Origin: Methanobrevibacter sp.
GTDB taxonomy: Archaea; Methanobacteriota; Methanobacteria; Methanobacteriales; Methanobacteriaceae
Length of the DNA: 64,000 nucleotides
NCBI RefSeq assembly: GCF_030539555.1
Contig: NZ_JAUNXX010000001.1
Location: 1-64,000 of the forward strand
Direction: 5' to 3'
Shown: one piece after another, positions 56,101 through 63,889 of the stretch
How the letters are laid out: the number at the start of each line of letters is the position of its first letter
How positions within the stretch are numbered: position 1 is the stretch's first letter
Position numbers and translations under genes: made by a program
Notes under the pieces: generated by a model
What the model saw: only the letters and a program-made list of their open reading frames with translations
Told to the model about the DNA's origin: nothing
The model's database searches: none

Positions 56101-59100
56101 CAAACCAGAATACAGCTCCGGCATTAGCCTCAGCAGTGTTATTGTCGAATGTTGAATTTATAATAGCTCCATTAGTAGCACCTTCATGCCAGTCAATAGC
56201 ACCACCGTTAACACCTGCATGGTTATTGTTAAAGTGAGAAGCTATGAATGTAGTATTATTGGCGTTATTTCCCTCAAATGAATCCAGATAAACTGCACCA
56301 CCATGATTGTTGGCAGTGTTGTTTTCAAATGTACAATTATCCACTATACCATTAGAACCAGTCCACAAGACTGCTCCACCACTACCCTGAGACATATCAG
56401 TGAAACTGACATCGCCTAAAGCATGGTTATTTGTAAAGTTGGAGTTTTCGATTGTACCGTTAGTTCCATACCAGAAAACAGCGCCTGCACTGCGGTTAGC
56501 ATTATTGTTTTCAAATGTTGAATTTGAAATCTTACCGTTTGTAGCTCCAGCGTGCCAGTCAATAGCACCACCATTAATACCTGCAGTGTTGTTCTCAAAG
56601 TGAGAATTAGCGAATGTAGTATTATCACAGGCACCTAATTCAGGAGAGGTTTCCAGATAAACTGCACCACCGTTTTTCGGAGCGGTATTATTTACGAATA
56701 TACAATCATCGACAAGACCGTCAGATCCCATCCAGACGATTGCACCACCGTCTCCACCTTTACCTTCTTCAGTTTTATTCAAACCGGTAGCACGGTTATT
56801 TGTGAAGTTTGATGATACTATTGTACCGTCATCACCGTTCCAGAAAACAGCACCTCCAGCCCTGTTGGCAGTGTTATTTTCAAATGTGGAATTTTCTATT
56901 GTACCATTTGAAGCATACTCATACCAGGTAATAGCACCACCATTAGTTCCGGCCGTGTTATTTTCGAAGTGTGAATTTTTAAATGTATTGTTGTCACATT
57001 CCGCACGTACGTAACCGTCAGGCATTACCACACCTCTCAGGTATACTGCACCACCATGGTCTTTTGCTTCGTTACCAATGAATTTACAGTTATCGACAGT
57101 ACCGTTGGATCCTGTCCACATAATAGCTCCACCGTCACCAGCATTACCCATTACACATTGTACAGTACCGTTAGCTTTGTTATTTGTAAAGTTGGAATCA
57201 GTTATACTGCCTCCATTTCCAAACCAGAATAATGCTCCGGCATTTGCACCGGCAGTGTTGTTTTCAAATGTACATTTATGGATTTGACCACCTGTAGCGC
57301 CTTCGTGCCAATCAATAGCACCACCATTAATTGAAGCTGAGTTATTTACGAAATTACATCCTGTGAAGTCACTTTCATGTGAATTTTCAAGATATACTGC
57401 TCCACCGAAACCTTCCATGACTGTAAAGTTGGTTACGGAATTTCTTGAGAAGTTACTTTCATAAATGTTAGTAATATTACCCACTACATATACAGCACCA
57501 CCTTTCAATGCGATGTTTTCTTCAAATTTGGAATTTGAAATATTTGCATTGTTACCTTCAATGTAGACTGCACCACCACCAATACTGACATTTTCATTTT
57601 CTGCATTGACATGGTTGTCAGTGAAATTGCTTGAAGTTAAATTAATGTTGTTTCCAATGATTGATATCGCACCACCTGCTGTGGCTGTATTTTTTAATGC
57701 GTCTGATAGGCTGAATCTTAAATCATGTGTTGCATTGTTGTCTTCGAATTTGGAATTTATAATTGCACTGTCCTGTCCGTCTATAAATCCTGCACCACCT
57801 TTGATTGCATGATTGTCTGTGAAGTTGGATTGTTCAATTACAGTAATACCGCCTTCCAAATAGAAAGCACCGCCTTCAATAGCTTCATTGTCTTCAAATG
57901 AAGAATTGAATATGTAATTGTAAGAACCGTTTACTGCAACAGCACCTCCAAGACCGCCGTTTTCATATATTCCAACAGCAGTGTTGTTGATGAATGTTGA
58001 ATTGTAAATATTAACGTCCTGACCTGAAATTGCAATACCTCCTCCAAGAGTTGTGAGTTGATTCAATACATCATTAACCTCAAATCTTAAATCATGAGTT
58101 GCAGTGTTGTTGTCAAAGACAGATCCTAAAACTGTAGTGTTAGATGCCTTGATGTATGCTCCTCCTCCACGGATAGCCTTGTTGTTAGTGAAGTTTGTAT
58201 AGTTAAGGGAGTTTAAAGTACCGTTAACATAGATTGCACCTCCAACAATTGCCTGGTTTGAAGTGAAGTTTACATCTTTAATTGTGGTATCATAACCATT
58301 TACAGCAATTGCACCACCATGACCACCATCAGGATTAATACCTATAGCATCGTTTTCATAAAACAATACATTGTCCAATAAGGTATTGTTTCCGTCAATA
58401 GCGATTGCACCACCTTCAGTTGTGAAATCATCCAATATTGGGTTTAAGTTGTAGGTCAGCTTGTGAGTTGCATTGTTAGCTATGAATTGTGAATTTATGA
58501 TTGAAGTATTGATACCCTGGATAAATACAGCTCCACCTTTAATAGCCCTGTTGTTTGTAAAGTTGACATTATCCACAGTGGTATTTGTACCGGTCACATA
58601 AAGCGCACCGCCTGCAACGGCTTCATTGTCATCAAACAGGTTATCGGTAACATTTGTATAATAACCGTCAATAGCAATAGCACCACCATGACCACCGTCA
58701 GGATTAATGCCTATAGCTGCATTGTATGTGAAGTTATTATCATAGATATTTGAATAATTACCGCTTATAGCAATAGCACCACCTCTAGTGGATAGCTTAT
58801 TTACCTCACTTGATATAGGGAATATCAAATCATGTGTAGCATTATTATGATAGAATGTGTTGTTGGTAATATTAGCATTAGTACCTTCAATATATATTGA
58901 ACCACCCTGAACAGCATTATTGGAAGTGAAGTACATATCCCTAACAGTAGCATTAGCACCATCAATATAAATTGCACCACCACTAACCGCTTCATTCAAA
59001 GTGAAATGACTGTCATAAATGGTAGCATTGTCACCTTTTATAACAATAGCACCACCATGTCCTCCATTAGCATATCCACCCATAGCGGTGTTTCGTGTAA

Positions 59101-61150
59101 ATGTAGTGTTGTCATAAACGTTTACATCATTACCTTCAATAAATATGGCACCACCCCAGGTACGGAGAGTCTCAGCACCCGGTTTAATCAAATCGACATC
59201 ACGGGTAACATTATTCCATTCAAATGTTGAGTTTGTTACATATGTGTCGTCACCTTCAATATAGATTGCTCCACCCTGAATAGCTTTGTTTTCTAAAGCA
59301 GTGATATTGTTAATGCCAATATCATAACCTTTAATGTAGATAGCACCACCTTTAATAGCTGTGTTTGAATCAAATTCAATATCTTCAGCAGTAATATAAT
59401 CACCATGAATATATACTGCACCACCAAAGATAGCATCATTTTCAGTGAAGTTATTGCTGTTGAAAGTAGGAGAACTACCTTCCAAGTATAAAGCACCACC
59501 TAAACCTGTGCCATCTGAATAATTGCCTTCAGCAGTGTTATTATTGAAATTGTTGTTAACGATTATTGCATAATCACCATCAATATAGATTGCACCGCCT
59601 GAGGTAACTAAAGCTGAATCATCATGAACAGAGCCTGTAAAATCATGAGTTGCCCCATTGCCGTTGAAGGTTGAAGTTGAAACCTCTACGTTATATCCTT
59701 CAATCTTGCATGCTCCTCCGGCAATTGCACTGTTATTTGTAAATGTGGAATTGTCGATTTTAATATAATCACCACTTAACTGAACAGCACCTCCCATAGG
59801 AGCCTCGTTCAATTCAAAAGTACAATTGTGAACATAGGTGTTCTTTCCGGAAATTGATATCGCACCACCATATTTCAAATCGGCAGTGTTGTTGTAAAAT
59901 TTACAGTCGAGAATTACTGTATTATCCCCAACGATATCGATTGCACCGGCATAGGAAGCAGCTTTGTTTGAAATGAATGTACAATTTTGAACAAAATTGT
60001 TTCCATCACCATGATTTTCATCTGAAAATGCTATGGCCGCACCACTTCCGTCCCTGGAAGGTTCACGGGAATGATTGCCGTAAGCATAATTTGAAACGAA
60101 TGTTGTGTTATACACTTTGATATAACCATGATGCGCTTCTATACCTGAACCATAGACAGCCTCGTTTCCTTCAAGATAATTATTTGTGATTACAACATTC
60201 TGTGCCAACAGACAGTATGCTGCACCGTGTACCGCATTGGTATTGTTAATGAAAATATTGTTGTCGAAATATGATGAACGCACCTTGTCATAAACTTTAA
60301 TACATAATCCTAAAGACTGTTTTACACTACTGAATTGTTTTGTACCTGTATTGTTAATGAATACATTGTCATATCCTTTAAAACCATCAGAATATTCACT
60401 GTTGGATTGTCTTGTTGAAACATCAACCAACAAAGAACCAGTATTATTGTAAAACTTACATTTGGACAATTCGTTATTTGATCCGTATGTGATGAACCTG
60501 ATAACAGAACCAGTATTACTTACTGTATTGTTGATAAAAGTACAGTTGTTTATAATGCTTCTGGTCATGTATGATTTTGTCATTCCGGCTGTAATCATAT
60601 AAGCACAAGCCTTATTGTAATAATTCTTAAAGACAATGTTGTTTATGCTGAAATCTGTACAGCCGTTAGTATCTGTCTGTAAAACTACGTTATTAGTGAA
60701 CTGAGACAAATCAAATACTGCAGGTGTAGGGTCATCTATACTGCTTCCACCATAGATGTTTACATTTTTCTTAATGATAATTGAACCTGATGGAGCACCT
60801 GAAAATGTAAGTCCGTTGAGGAAAACATTATCCCCGTTATTTACATTGTTCATTAGAGCTGACCTTAATGTTGCATACGAACCGTCAGTAACATATACAT
60901 TTCGACCCAGAACATCTTCATCACTAATTCCTAAAACATCATTTTGAGAGCTTTCGCTGATATTTTCTGAAGCAATCTCATTATCATCCAATATTACCTC
61001 ATCAACACTATCAATTTGAACATCATTATCTCCAATATCAGTTGTTTGTGTTAGATTAAAGTCATTATCATCATCAAGCGCACATGACGCCTGAATAGCA
61101 AATATAAGAATAATTATAGCCATTATCACGATTAACTTTTTGCCTTTCAT
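47174..61150 (-). CDS. giant surface adhesin-like protein, 4658 residues
   Basis: A signal peptide (LIVIMAIIILIFAIQASCA) and an acidic stretch precede ~2300 residues of beta-helix repeats of the chlamydial-PMP type, with dozens of GGAIYI-G-...NSxFxNN units. A short Ig-like domain then leads to 18 DUF11-like repeats counted by eye (each opening like LTVNKTANVTVVGNNTLVNF), ~90-120 residues apiece. The end is a hydrophobic anchor (IALLALVIFALI) followed by KRRKH. The protein is rich in Asn-x-Thr/Ser sequons and probably glycosylated. It would form a long stalk projecting from the cell to bind partner microbes or host material. GGGGGTGA precedes ATG 61150. Repeat copies are partly identical at DNA level. 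Confidence 0.93.
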   Translation of the reverse strand: MKGKKLIVIMAIIILIFAIQASCALDDDNDFNLTQTTDIGDNDVQIDSVDEVILDDNEIASENISESSQNDVLGISDEDVLGRNVYVTDGSYATLRSALMNNVNNGDNVFLNGLTFSGAPSGSIIIKKNVNIYGGSSIDDPTPAVFDLSQFTNNVVLQTDTNGCTDFSINNIVFKNYYNKACAYMITAGMTKSYMTRSIINNCTFINNTVSNTGSVIRFITYGSNNELSKCKFYNNTGSLLVDVSTRQSNSEYSDGFKGYDNVFINNTGTKQFSSVKQSLGLCIKVYDKVRSSYFDNNIFINNTNAVHGAAYCLLAQNVVITNNYLEGNEAVYGSGIEAHHGYIKVYNTTFVSNYAYGNHSREPSRDGSGAAIAFSDENHGDGNNFVQNCTFISNKAASYAGAIDIVGDNTVILDCKFYNNTADLKYGGAISISGKNTYVHNCTFELNEAPMGGAVQLSGDYIKIDNSTFTNNSAIAGGACKIEGYNVEVSTSTFNGNGATHDFTGSVHDDSALVTSGGAIYIDGDYAIIVNNNFNNNTAEGNYSDGTGLGGALYLEGSSPTFNSNNFTENDAIFGGAVYIHGDYITAEDIEFDSNTAIKGGAIYIKGYDIGINNITALENKAIQGGAIYIEGDDTYVTNSTFEWNNVTRDVDLIKPGAETLRTWGGAIFIEGNDVNVYDNTTFTRNTAMGGYANGGHGGAIVIKGDNATIYDSHFTLNEAVSGGAIYIDGANATVRDMYFTSNNAVQGGSIYIEGTNANITNNTFYHNNATHDLIFPISSEVNKLSTRGGAIAISGNYSNIYDNNFTYNAAIGINPDGGHGGAIAIDGYYTNVTDNLFDDNEAVAGGALYVTGTNTTVDNVNFTNNRAIKGGAVFIQGINTSIINSQFIANNATHKLTYNLNPILDDFTTEGGAIAIDGNNTLLDNVLFYENDAIGINPDGGHGGAIAVNGYDTTIKDVNFTSNQAIVGGAIYVNGTLNSLNYTNFTNNKAIRGGGAYIKASNTTVLGSVFDNNTATHDLRFEVNDVLNQLTTLGGGIAISGQDVNIYNSTFINNTAVGIYENGGLGGAVAVNGSYNYIFNSSFEDNEAIEGGAFYLEGGITVIEQSNFTDNHAIKGGAGFIDGQDSAIINSKFEDNNATHDLRFSLSDALKNTATAGGAISIIGNNINLTSSNFTDNHVNAENENVSIGGGAVYIEGNNANISNSKFEENIALKGGAVYVVGNITNIYESNFSRNSVTNFTVMEGFGGAVYLENSHESDFTGCNFVNNSASINGGAIDWHEGATGGQIHKCTFENNTAGANAGALFWFGNGGSITDSNFTNNKANGTVQCVMGNAGDGGAIMWTGSNGTVDNCKFIGNEAKDHGGAVYLRGVVMPDGYVRAECDNNTFKNSHFENNTAGTNGGAITWYEYASNGTIENSTFENNTANRAGGAVFWNGDDGTIVSSNFTNNRATGLNKTEEGKGGDGGAIVWMGSDGLVDDCIFVNNTAPKNGGAVYLETSPELGACDNTTFANSHFENNTAGINGGAIDWHAGATNGKISNSTFENNNANRSAGAVFWYGTNGTIENSNFTNNHALGDVSFTDMSQGSGGAVLWTGSNGIVDNCTFENNTANNHGGAVYLDSFEGNNANNTTFIASHFNNNHAGVNGGAIDWHEGATNGAIINSTFDNNTAEANAGAVFWFGDSGDIIGSNFTNNKANGTVQCVMGNAGDGGAVMWTGSNGLVDDCEFINNSATNNGGAVYLRGVDGRAECDNNTFANSHFENNTAGNNGGAINYYYLAKNGKISNSTFENNNASFSGGAVNWYGTNGTIENSNFTNNHALGPVDPNNLTSGSGGAIRWAGSNGIVDNSQFVNNTANALGGAVYLEASAEGDADNTTFKNSHFENNTAVINGGAIDWHAGATNGRIEDSSFENNSAGANGGAVFWYGTDGTIVGSNFTNNRALGDETGTYGSSGEGGAVIWTGSNGLVDGCIFENNSAKSNGGAVYLRDLDTGDCDNTTFKNSKFINNTASREGGAIDWNEGATNGAIINSTFEDNSAYDGGAVSWTGHNGQIIDSNFTNNNASNNGGAVRWSGIDGIIENSRFEDNNATYGGAVYLQNCKHSDDTNVTIKDSYFENNTALEDGGAVNWKLGTNATIDNSQFVNNTANRGGAAFINGSDGDIKNSNFTGNEAILGGAVYLNNEDITVDGSDFTENAAIQGGAVYVGAANNRIINSNFNNNNATYDLRISTSKDLKTKGGAIYIDGENTVIENSKFYNNTANTLRSYNGNGNDPSATDDGLGGAVFVSADNAKVISSEFNDNKACNGSALYNDASNTLLDDDTFIKNQAWSYILNATAVPDTAFYGTTVTLSIANYTGGDNIINGIYNVADVNDIVFDEVTYIANNDESQTRKTKANVSPVSGALNSEDGVELYQDSLERYQVINIEVIDKATGEVVLAKTVNTDLYGNYSLDLTGLAPGNYTIKAQHPEDRNYKYILSSCDLEIIPYVDLSIEKEVSSYYTIYGNNVTFTVTVNNANNASNATNLKIKDVLPIGLEYLDVNVTKGKYDTSSNLWTIEKLANGTDAVLTMVFDATKLGKFNNTVNVTCDEAEWNYTNNNATVWFEVILFNLTINKTAQINEINVGDKVTFTINVTNNAKANATMVNITDIVPKGFSFVESNATGYDNKTGLLTVDLIEAGKSYIFTVTLKAITNGTLTNVVNVTCNENDTVKSSSTSVKVNPVVNLTVKKIVDYADAIVGDVLTFTIVVTNNGPSNATNVAIDDDLPNGLELQKGYELHYVIPFLESGKSAEVSIKVETKEIGEFTNYVHVKCDQNETVKSADVTVEVLETDIRINKTANVTTVYIGDLVNFTIKIKNHGSAQATHINITDMVPKEFEILNTNGTNTTTDHFIKWDVGNLASEQEYSVWILVRAITNGTFTNTAYVNCSEESHTHNSSATVKVLPIVKLDISKVVNVKADEIIVVGNNVVFTINVTNNGISNATGVLITDIVPEGFEFVSANVTGYNNKTGELAVPLIKPTESYVFNITMKIVKEGDLTNKVNVTCNENTTLVDSSVSVKAALAIITINKTANVTVVGNNTLVNFTIIVNNTSIVNATEVIIQDSLPDGLILVSKGCNLTGLEATVYSGSDGTIVSWGPCEISNGTAIKLWIVARTAVIDNLTNVASVFSKENETGDEDEAIVNVVPVILTVNKTVNVTVVGNNTLVNFTIVVNNTSIVNATDVVINDYLPAGLVLDSIGSNVTGLVGDNSTLPNGKTLISWNIAEMVNGSAIKLWVVARTAAIGNLTNEVNVTSKENSTKINDTAIVKVLPVNLTVVKSSDLRIVGNNTRVTFTIVVNNTGKINATGVKIIDELPKGFEFVEVTEGNLTAGNVVSWTLDLNSGKDKTFTIVAKSLSVGNWTNTVNVSSNENKTVVNSSAEVEVVDVIMTVDKTVDLTVVANNTLVNFTIVVSLDSIVNATDVVINDYLPAGLVIDSIGSNVTDLVEDISTLPNGKTLISWNVGDMVNGSAIMLWITARTNSTGNMTNAVEVKSYENSTVVSDDATVEVVPVILTVNKTADVTVVGNNTEVTFTIVVNNTARVDATNVTVKDIIPDGFTIVSVSGNNKTDGQEITWTIGSLPSGKNATYQVVVRTNSVGNMTNVVEVKSYENSTVVSDDVDVEVVEVNATIIKTADLTVVGNNTLVNFTILVNNTSRVNATDVWLTDLLPDGFAFVNATEGYELDGQKVIWFVGNLTSGEHRTYWIQARSNAVGNWTNKVNITCDENSTILNNFTDVEVVPVILTVSKTADVTIVGNNTLVNFKIIVNNTSLVTVFNVTVSDVLPKGFEFVNATEGYMLDGQTVSWNYTNFQSKSSVELWIQVKSKDIGNWTNEVHVSSNENDTVVSDSETVEVVPINLTVVKTANPVSVNVLELINFTIEVTNNASIAANNVTVTDMIDLTAFEIKGHNGTLTQDGGKLVWNVGSLAGGETFSVWVMVKALTGGTFTNTVNATAKENKTIVNDTATFNVIPIVKLVVNKTANVDRIGYEDYVTFTITVTNKGPSNATHVVIRDITQEGLEIYSSNDDRFDIGNGEMIVDMIKPGESVEFTVTTMATSIGNWTNAVEVTSTENDTPVKSEDGVEVVYVNLTVTKTANETLIHNDTLVNFTIVVKNADEFTATFINVIDELPEGFVFVNASEGYSKSGNSVVWYLDELTAGSDVTYWIVARSTQYGNLTNVVNVVYNEGEDTVVSNSTVKVNNASMSIVNRANDEFVYSGSQTSFTITVTNDGGMILTGIAIDNVISDDLIYDHFTGSNWTYDGTRFHYNGSLAVGDSVDLTIVVTTVTSGVFVDRATASSDKTVNCSDDDSVLVYTPYLTVREISNNPLAFVDSYISFTVVVTNEGDCDLTGVYTINKFPDGLIYTGYENEDTAQTVVNVLCAAASGWTQNGNRFSYAGILKPGESASYKLFFTTTREGVFTPEVAAYSDLTGGAFSDNKTVVIKLEPVEPSIKVVKEVVNASVKVGKLVTFKITVTNDGNCKVGGIFVKENAPEGLVFVKLIGKGWTRQGDKFVYSGSLSPGDSVSFKIVYRATKVGNFTNEITAGCNMTGKVTDKVDFEVQNSTSSEKNETQDKNISHKYREHMEHVSLMHATGNPIALLALVIFALIPIKRRKH
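50619..50780 (-). repeat. near-identical DNA repeat inside the giant adhesin, copy 1
   Basis: About 160 bases are nearly the same as 51331-51500, a distance of ~712 bases, which equals two DUF11 repeats. Runs such as AATGTTTTACCGTTCGGCAA and GCAGGCAAGTAATCATTAAT are identical. The protein segments are DUF11 repeats 7 and 9. Confidence 0.8.
51331..51500 (-). repeat. near-identical DNA repeat inside the giant adhesin, copy 2
   Basis: Partner of 50619-50780. Both keep GTTGACCAT, TGGATCCGATTGAATCAA and CAACATCAGTGGCATTCACA. Differences are scattered substitutions only, pointing to a recent duplication or gene conversion. Confidence 0.8.
56008..56066 (-). repeat. direct repeat in the beta-helix part, copy 1
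   Basis: About 55 bases (for example GTCACCAGCATTACCCATTA and GTACAGTACCGTTAGCTTTG) recur unchanged at 57127-57182. They encode the same helix turn (ANGTVQCVMGNAGDGGA) at two places. Confidence 0.8.
57127..57182 (-). repeat. direct repeat in the beta-helix part, copy 2
   Basis: Partner of 56008-56066, about 1.12 kb away, same orientation and frame. Confidence 0.8.
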
Positions 61151-61220
61151 TTTGCGTTTTCACCCCCTGGTCCAGTCAATTAATAAAAAAGAATACTAAT
61201 CGGCAAAAGAATCATTATTC

Positions 61221-61250
61221 ATTTATATATTTGCTTTAAAGAATATATAA
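61221..61250 (-). promoter_or_regulatory. promoter region of the giant adhesin gene
   Basis: Two TATA-like elements occur on the minus strand, AAATATATAAAT (61221-61232) and TTATATATTC (61241-61250), 72-100 bases before the ATG. Either would give a leader of ~45-65 bases. Confidence 0.4.
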
Positions 61251-61422
61251 GCATGCCTAAAATTTAAAAAGCAATATTGGAAAATTAATAAAAAATATCC
61301 ATTTAGAACTGAATTTTATTGAACATTATTCAATAATAAAATAAAAATTAAATGTTAAATGCAAATTACATAAAAAAAGATGACAAGACTGATAAAAAAA
61401 TATCTGAAAAATAAAAAAAAGT

Positions 61423-62400
61423 TTAATTAATGAAATTTATTTGTTCTTCATTAATTAAATCATAATTTACCAACTCGCTTGAATCCAAATCCTCTTTATT
61501 CAAATCCAAAGCTGTGATTTGTGAGTTATGATAAGTTCTGTAATACAGCATACATTTATTTGTATTATAGCATGATGTGTATATGGTATATTCATACAAA
61601 TTTGGATCTGCTATGAAAGTGCATCCGTTTTGCTGTTCAACAGAACCTAAAATATGGAAAAACTGACCAACGCTACTTGCTTCATCCATATCTGAATATG
61701 AATTTGCACGGGTAAATGCAACTTTTGCAAATCTGGATGCGGATGAGAGATCTCCTGGAAGGCCAATGCCACCCATTCCACGGGAATATTCATCCAAATC
61801 AATATCTCCTCCAAAGGTATTTTTCGGATTTTTGTTTGACAGGCTTCTGTAGTTATTTAAATAGAAAAGCTGTTTATCAAATGGAGGGTTATTGGTAAGC
61901 ACCCCTACAGGATTGTCATATACTTTCAAACCGTCTTCAAGAGGTTCAATTACAATAGCTTCCTTTTCATCAGACATCATCCAATGAAGGGGAGACAACG
62001 GCAATTGCTCTGAGAAATTAATGTTTACCAGATTGATTTCCTTTAACAATTCGCGGGCTTCACTTACGCTTGCAGCCTTTGAAAGCAGATACGGAATAAA
62101 CTCAAATGGAGTCACATTAACCATATTCTCTTTTTCTTCCAGATAACAGGCGTTTCCGGCAAAGTTCAAACCGGCAATAGCCAATCCTTTTTCATTGCAT
62201 GCATCATAGTATAAAGGATAGCCATCCACACCTGCAGCTATACCGATTATTGCATAATGTGATTCAATATCATCAATTTTCCTGAATTCGAATTTATAAT
62301 TTCTAGGAGTAACTGTAACCCTTTCATGATATGAAATTTCATAATCGAAGTTACGGCCAAAATAATGGTCATCAGTTATATAATTGCTTGCAGTACACAT
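61423..62400 (-). CDS. bsh: conjugated bile salt hydrolase
   Basis: 325 residues of the Ntn-hydrolase choloylglycine hydrolase family (EC 3.5.1.24), which splits glycine or taurine from bile acids. The active site residues are all in place: Cys2 exposed after removal of Met1, Arg16, Asp19, Asn79, Asn170 and Arg223. There is no signal peptide, so it acts in the cytosol. GAGGTGA four bases before the ATG overlaps the stop of the upstream nicotinamide phosphoribosyltransferase gene, so the two are coupled. Penicillin V acylase activity is the main alternative, but the gut context favours bile salts. Confidence 0.92.
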   Translation of the reverse strand: MCTASNYITDDHYFGRNFDYEISYHERVTVTPRNYKFEFRKIDDIESHYAIIGIAAGVDGYPLYYDACNEKGLAIAGLNFAGNACYLEEKENMVNVTPFEFIPYLLSKAASVSEARELLKEINLVNINFSEQLPLSPLHWMMSDEKEAIVIEPLEDGLKVYDNPVGVLTNNPPFDKQLFYLNNYRSLSNKNPKNTFGGDIDLDEYSRGMGGIGLPGDLSSASRFAKVAFTRANSYSDMDEASSVGQFFHILGSVEQQNGCTFIADPNLYEYTIYTSCYNTNKCMLYYRTYHNSQITALDLNKEDLDSSELVNYDLINEEQINFIN

Positions 62401-62409
62401 ATTTTCACC

Positions 62410-63819
62410 TCATAAGAAATTAGAATAGTTTAAAGCTCTTGCTTTAATGTCACCAAATTTTTCATCAATCAAGAATTCCCCATCCTTAAATACAGTTTGA
62501 AGATAGTCTTCACCTTCACTGTCAATTGAAACTGTTTTAAATGAATTATTTTCACTTATCAATTTAAATCTACCTGTTTTTGACTTTTTACTTGAATCAA
62601 GTGGATTTTTAAATATATCCTGCCATTCGCCATCCCTTAACTGGGCAGAACATTTGAATGCATTTCTTTGGGTGTCTCTGTTAACTGCGCTGTGCAGTCC
62701 TCCACCCATACCGAATATGATGTTTTCTGCAGCCCATCCATTGGACTTCATGGCAAAAAGAATATCCCTTATCTTTTGATAGTTTAAACCATCACCCCAC
62801 AGCAATCCAATATTCAAATCAAATACCTTGTAGCCTTTATCTGTCAGATGACTTCCGAAACCTTCAGAAAGCAAATTCAAACAGTCGATTGTGGTGGAAA
62901 CAGGCTCTCCACTATCCGGTCTGAATACTACCTTATTGTTTTCCCCATCAAGGAAATTCAAAATGGCTTCGTTCAATTCACCGCCTGACCTGCCGGCTTC
63001 TGTTAGGAAGTTTCTGTAATTATATGAATCAATTACAATTGACAAAACACCTTCCTTGGCCTTGTTTATTACATTCAAGACCTGGTTCATTTCACCATCA
63101 GGTCCGAGTGAAGTCATTACACTGTGTTCTGTTGCCTGAACAGAAAATCCATACAGGTTGGAATCATTATAGTAATTTTCTGGAATTGTAAGAGCTGGAA
63201 TTGTGTCGGTTCCGGAAAAACTGAGCAAATGAGCAGATCCACAAAGCATTGCAGATTCTGTTGAAGTTGCACCTCTATATCCGAAATCATGCAACATGAA
63301 ATCAAGATTGTCTTTGACGGATCCTGTTATTTCAAGATAGAAATTGGAAAGCTTTCTAACTTCCGCAGACAATGTTGCAACGGTTGACGGATACCAGACT
63401 TGCAGAAGCAGGGATTCAAGATAATTCGGCAGCCAATAAGATTTCTTATCTGTATTTTCAACAGTCATGAGCACATTGCTTACATCGACTGGTGTTCCTT
63501 CACTAACTGCCTTGATTTCAATCGGAAGTTTTCCTTCATGCTCATCGAGAATATATTCCCAACCCTTTCTGTTGAATATTCCTTCTCCAATGTGGTTGGC
63601 AATCAATTCATCCGCCTGATTGATTTTCTCTTCAGTTACTACGTTGCCTTCAAGATACTTCTTGATAATGTATTGAAGGCCGTAAAAAATAGTTTTGTTA
63701 AATTCGGCACCCACCCTACTTTCAAGATAGGAATATATTTTTTCTGTACCCTTAGGGTAGAAGTAGTGATGAGTTACCTTATAACTATCTGTTAGCAAAC
63801 AAATATTGTTTTCAATCAT
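62410..63819 (-). CDS. nicotinamide phosphoribosyltransferase
   Basis: 470 residues from ATG 63819 (MIENNICLLTDSYKVTHHYF), where the family begins; the frame continues to 63954 without a start of that kind. Family motifs are GYRGATSTESA, SFSGTDTIPAL, RPDSGEP, GDGLNYQKI and FGMGGGLH. The length and these motifs fit NAMPT (EC 2.4.2.12), which makes NMN from nicotinamide and PRPP, rather than the shorter nicotinate enzyme. It provides NAD salvage. It is the first gene of an operon with the bile salt hydrolase (9-base gap). Confidence 0.88.
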   Translation of the reverse strand: MIENNICLLTDSYKVTHHYFYPKGTEKIYSYLESRVGAEFNKTIFYGLQYIIKKYLEGNVVTEEKINQADELIANHIGEGIFNRKGWEYILDEHEGKLPIEIKAVSEGTPVDVSNVLMTVENTDKKSYWLPNYLESLLLQVWYPSTVATLSAEVRKLSNFYLEITGSVKDNLDFMLHDFGYRGATSTESAMLCGSAHLLSFSGTDTIPALTIPENYYNDSNLYGFSVQATEHSVMTSLGPDGEMNQVLNVINKAKEGVLSIVIDSYNYRNFLTEAGRSGGELNEAILNFLDGENNKVVFRPDSGEPVSTTIDCLNLLSEGFGSHLTDKGYKVFDLNIGLLWGDGLNYQKIRDILFAMKSNGWAAENIIFGMGGGLHSAVNRDTQRNAFKCSAQLRDGEWQDIFKNPLDSSKKSKTGRFKLISENNSFKTVSIDSEGEDYLQTVFKDGEFLIDEKFGDIKARALNYSNFL

Positions 63820-63889
63820 AATACCACTTAAATACATATTAATATTTAATATGATAAATAAATTTACTAAAAAAAAATAAAAATTAGGG

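Noticed and set aside
47200-60950. Many long open frames on the plus strand opposite the giant adhesin
   Set aside because: They are shadows of the repetitive gene: rich in Thr, Val, Leu and Pro with periodic sequence, no binding sites, and fully contained in the 4658-codon frame.
47174-61150. CRISPR array suspected from regularly spaced repeats
   Set aside because: The repeats are in-frame coding repeats with variable spacing, and no cas gene is present in the window.
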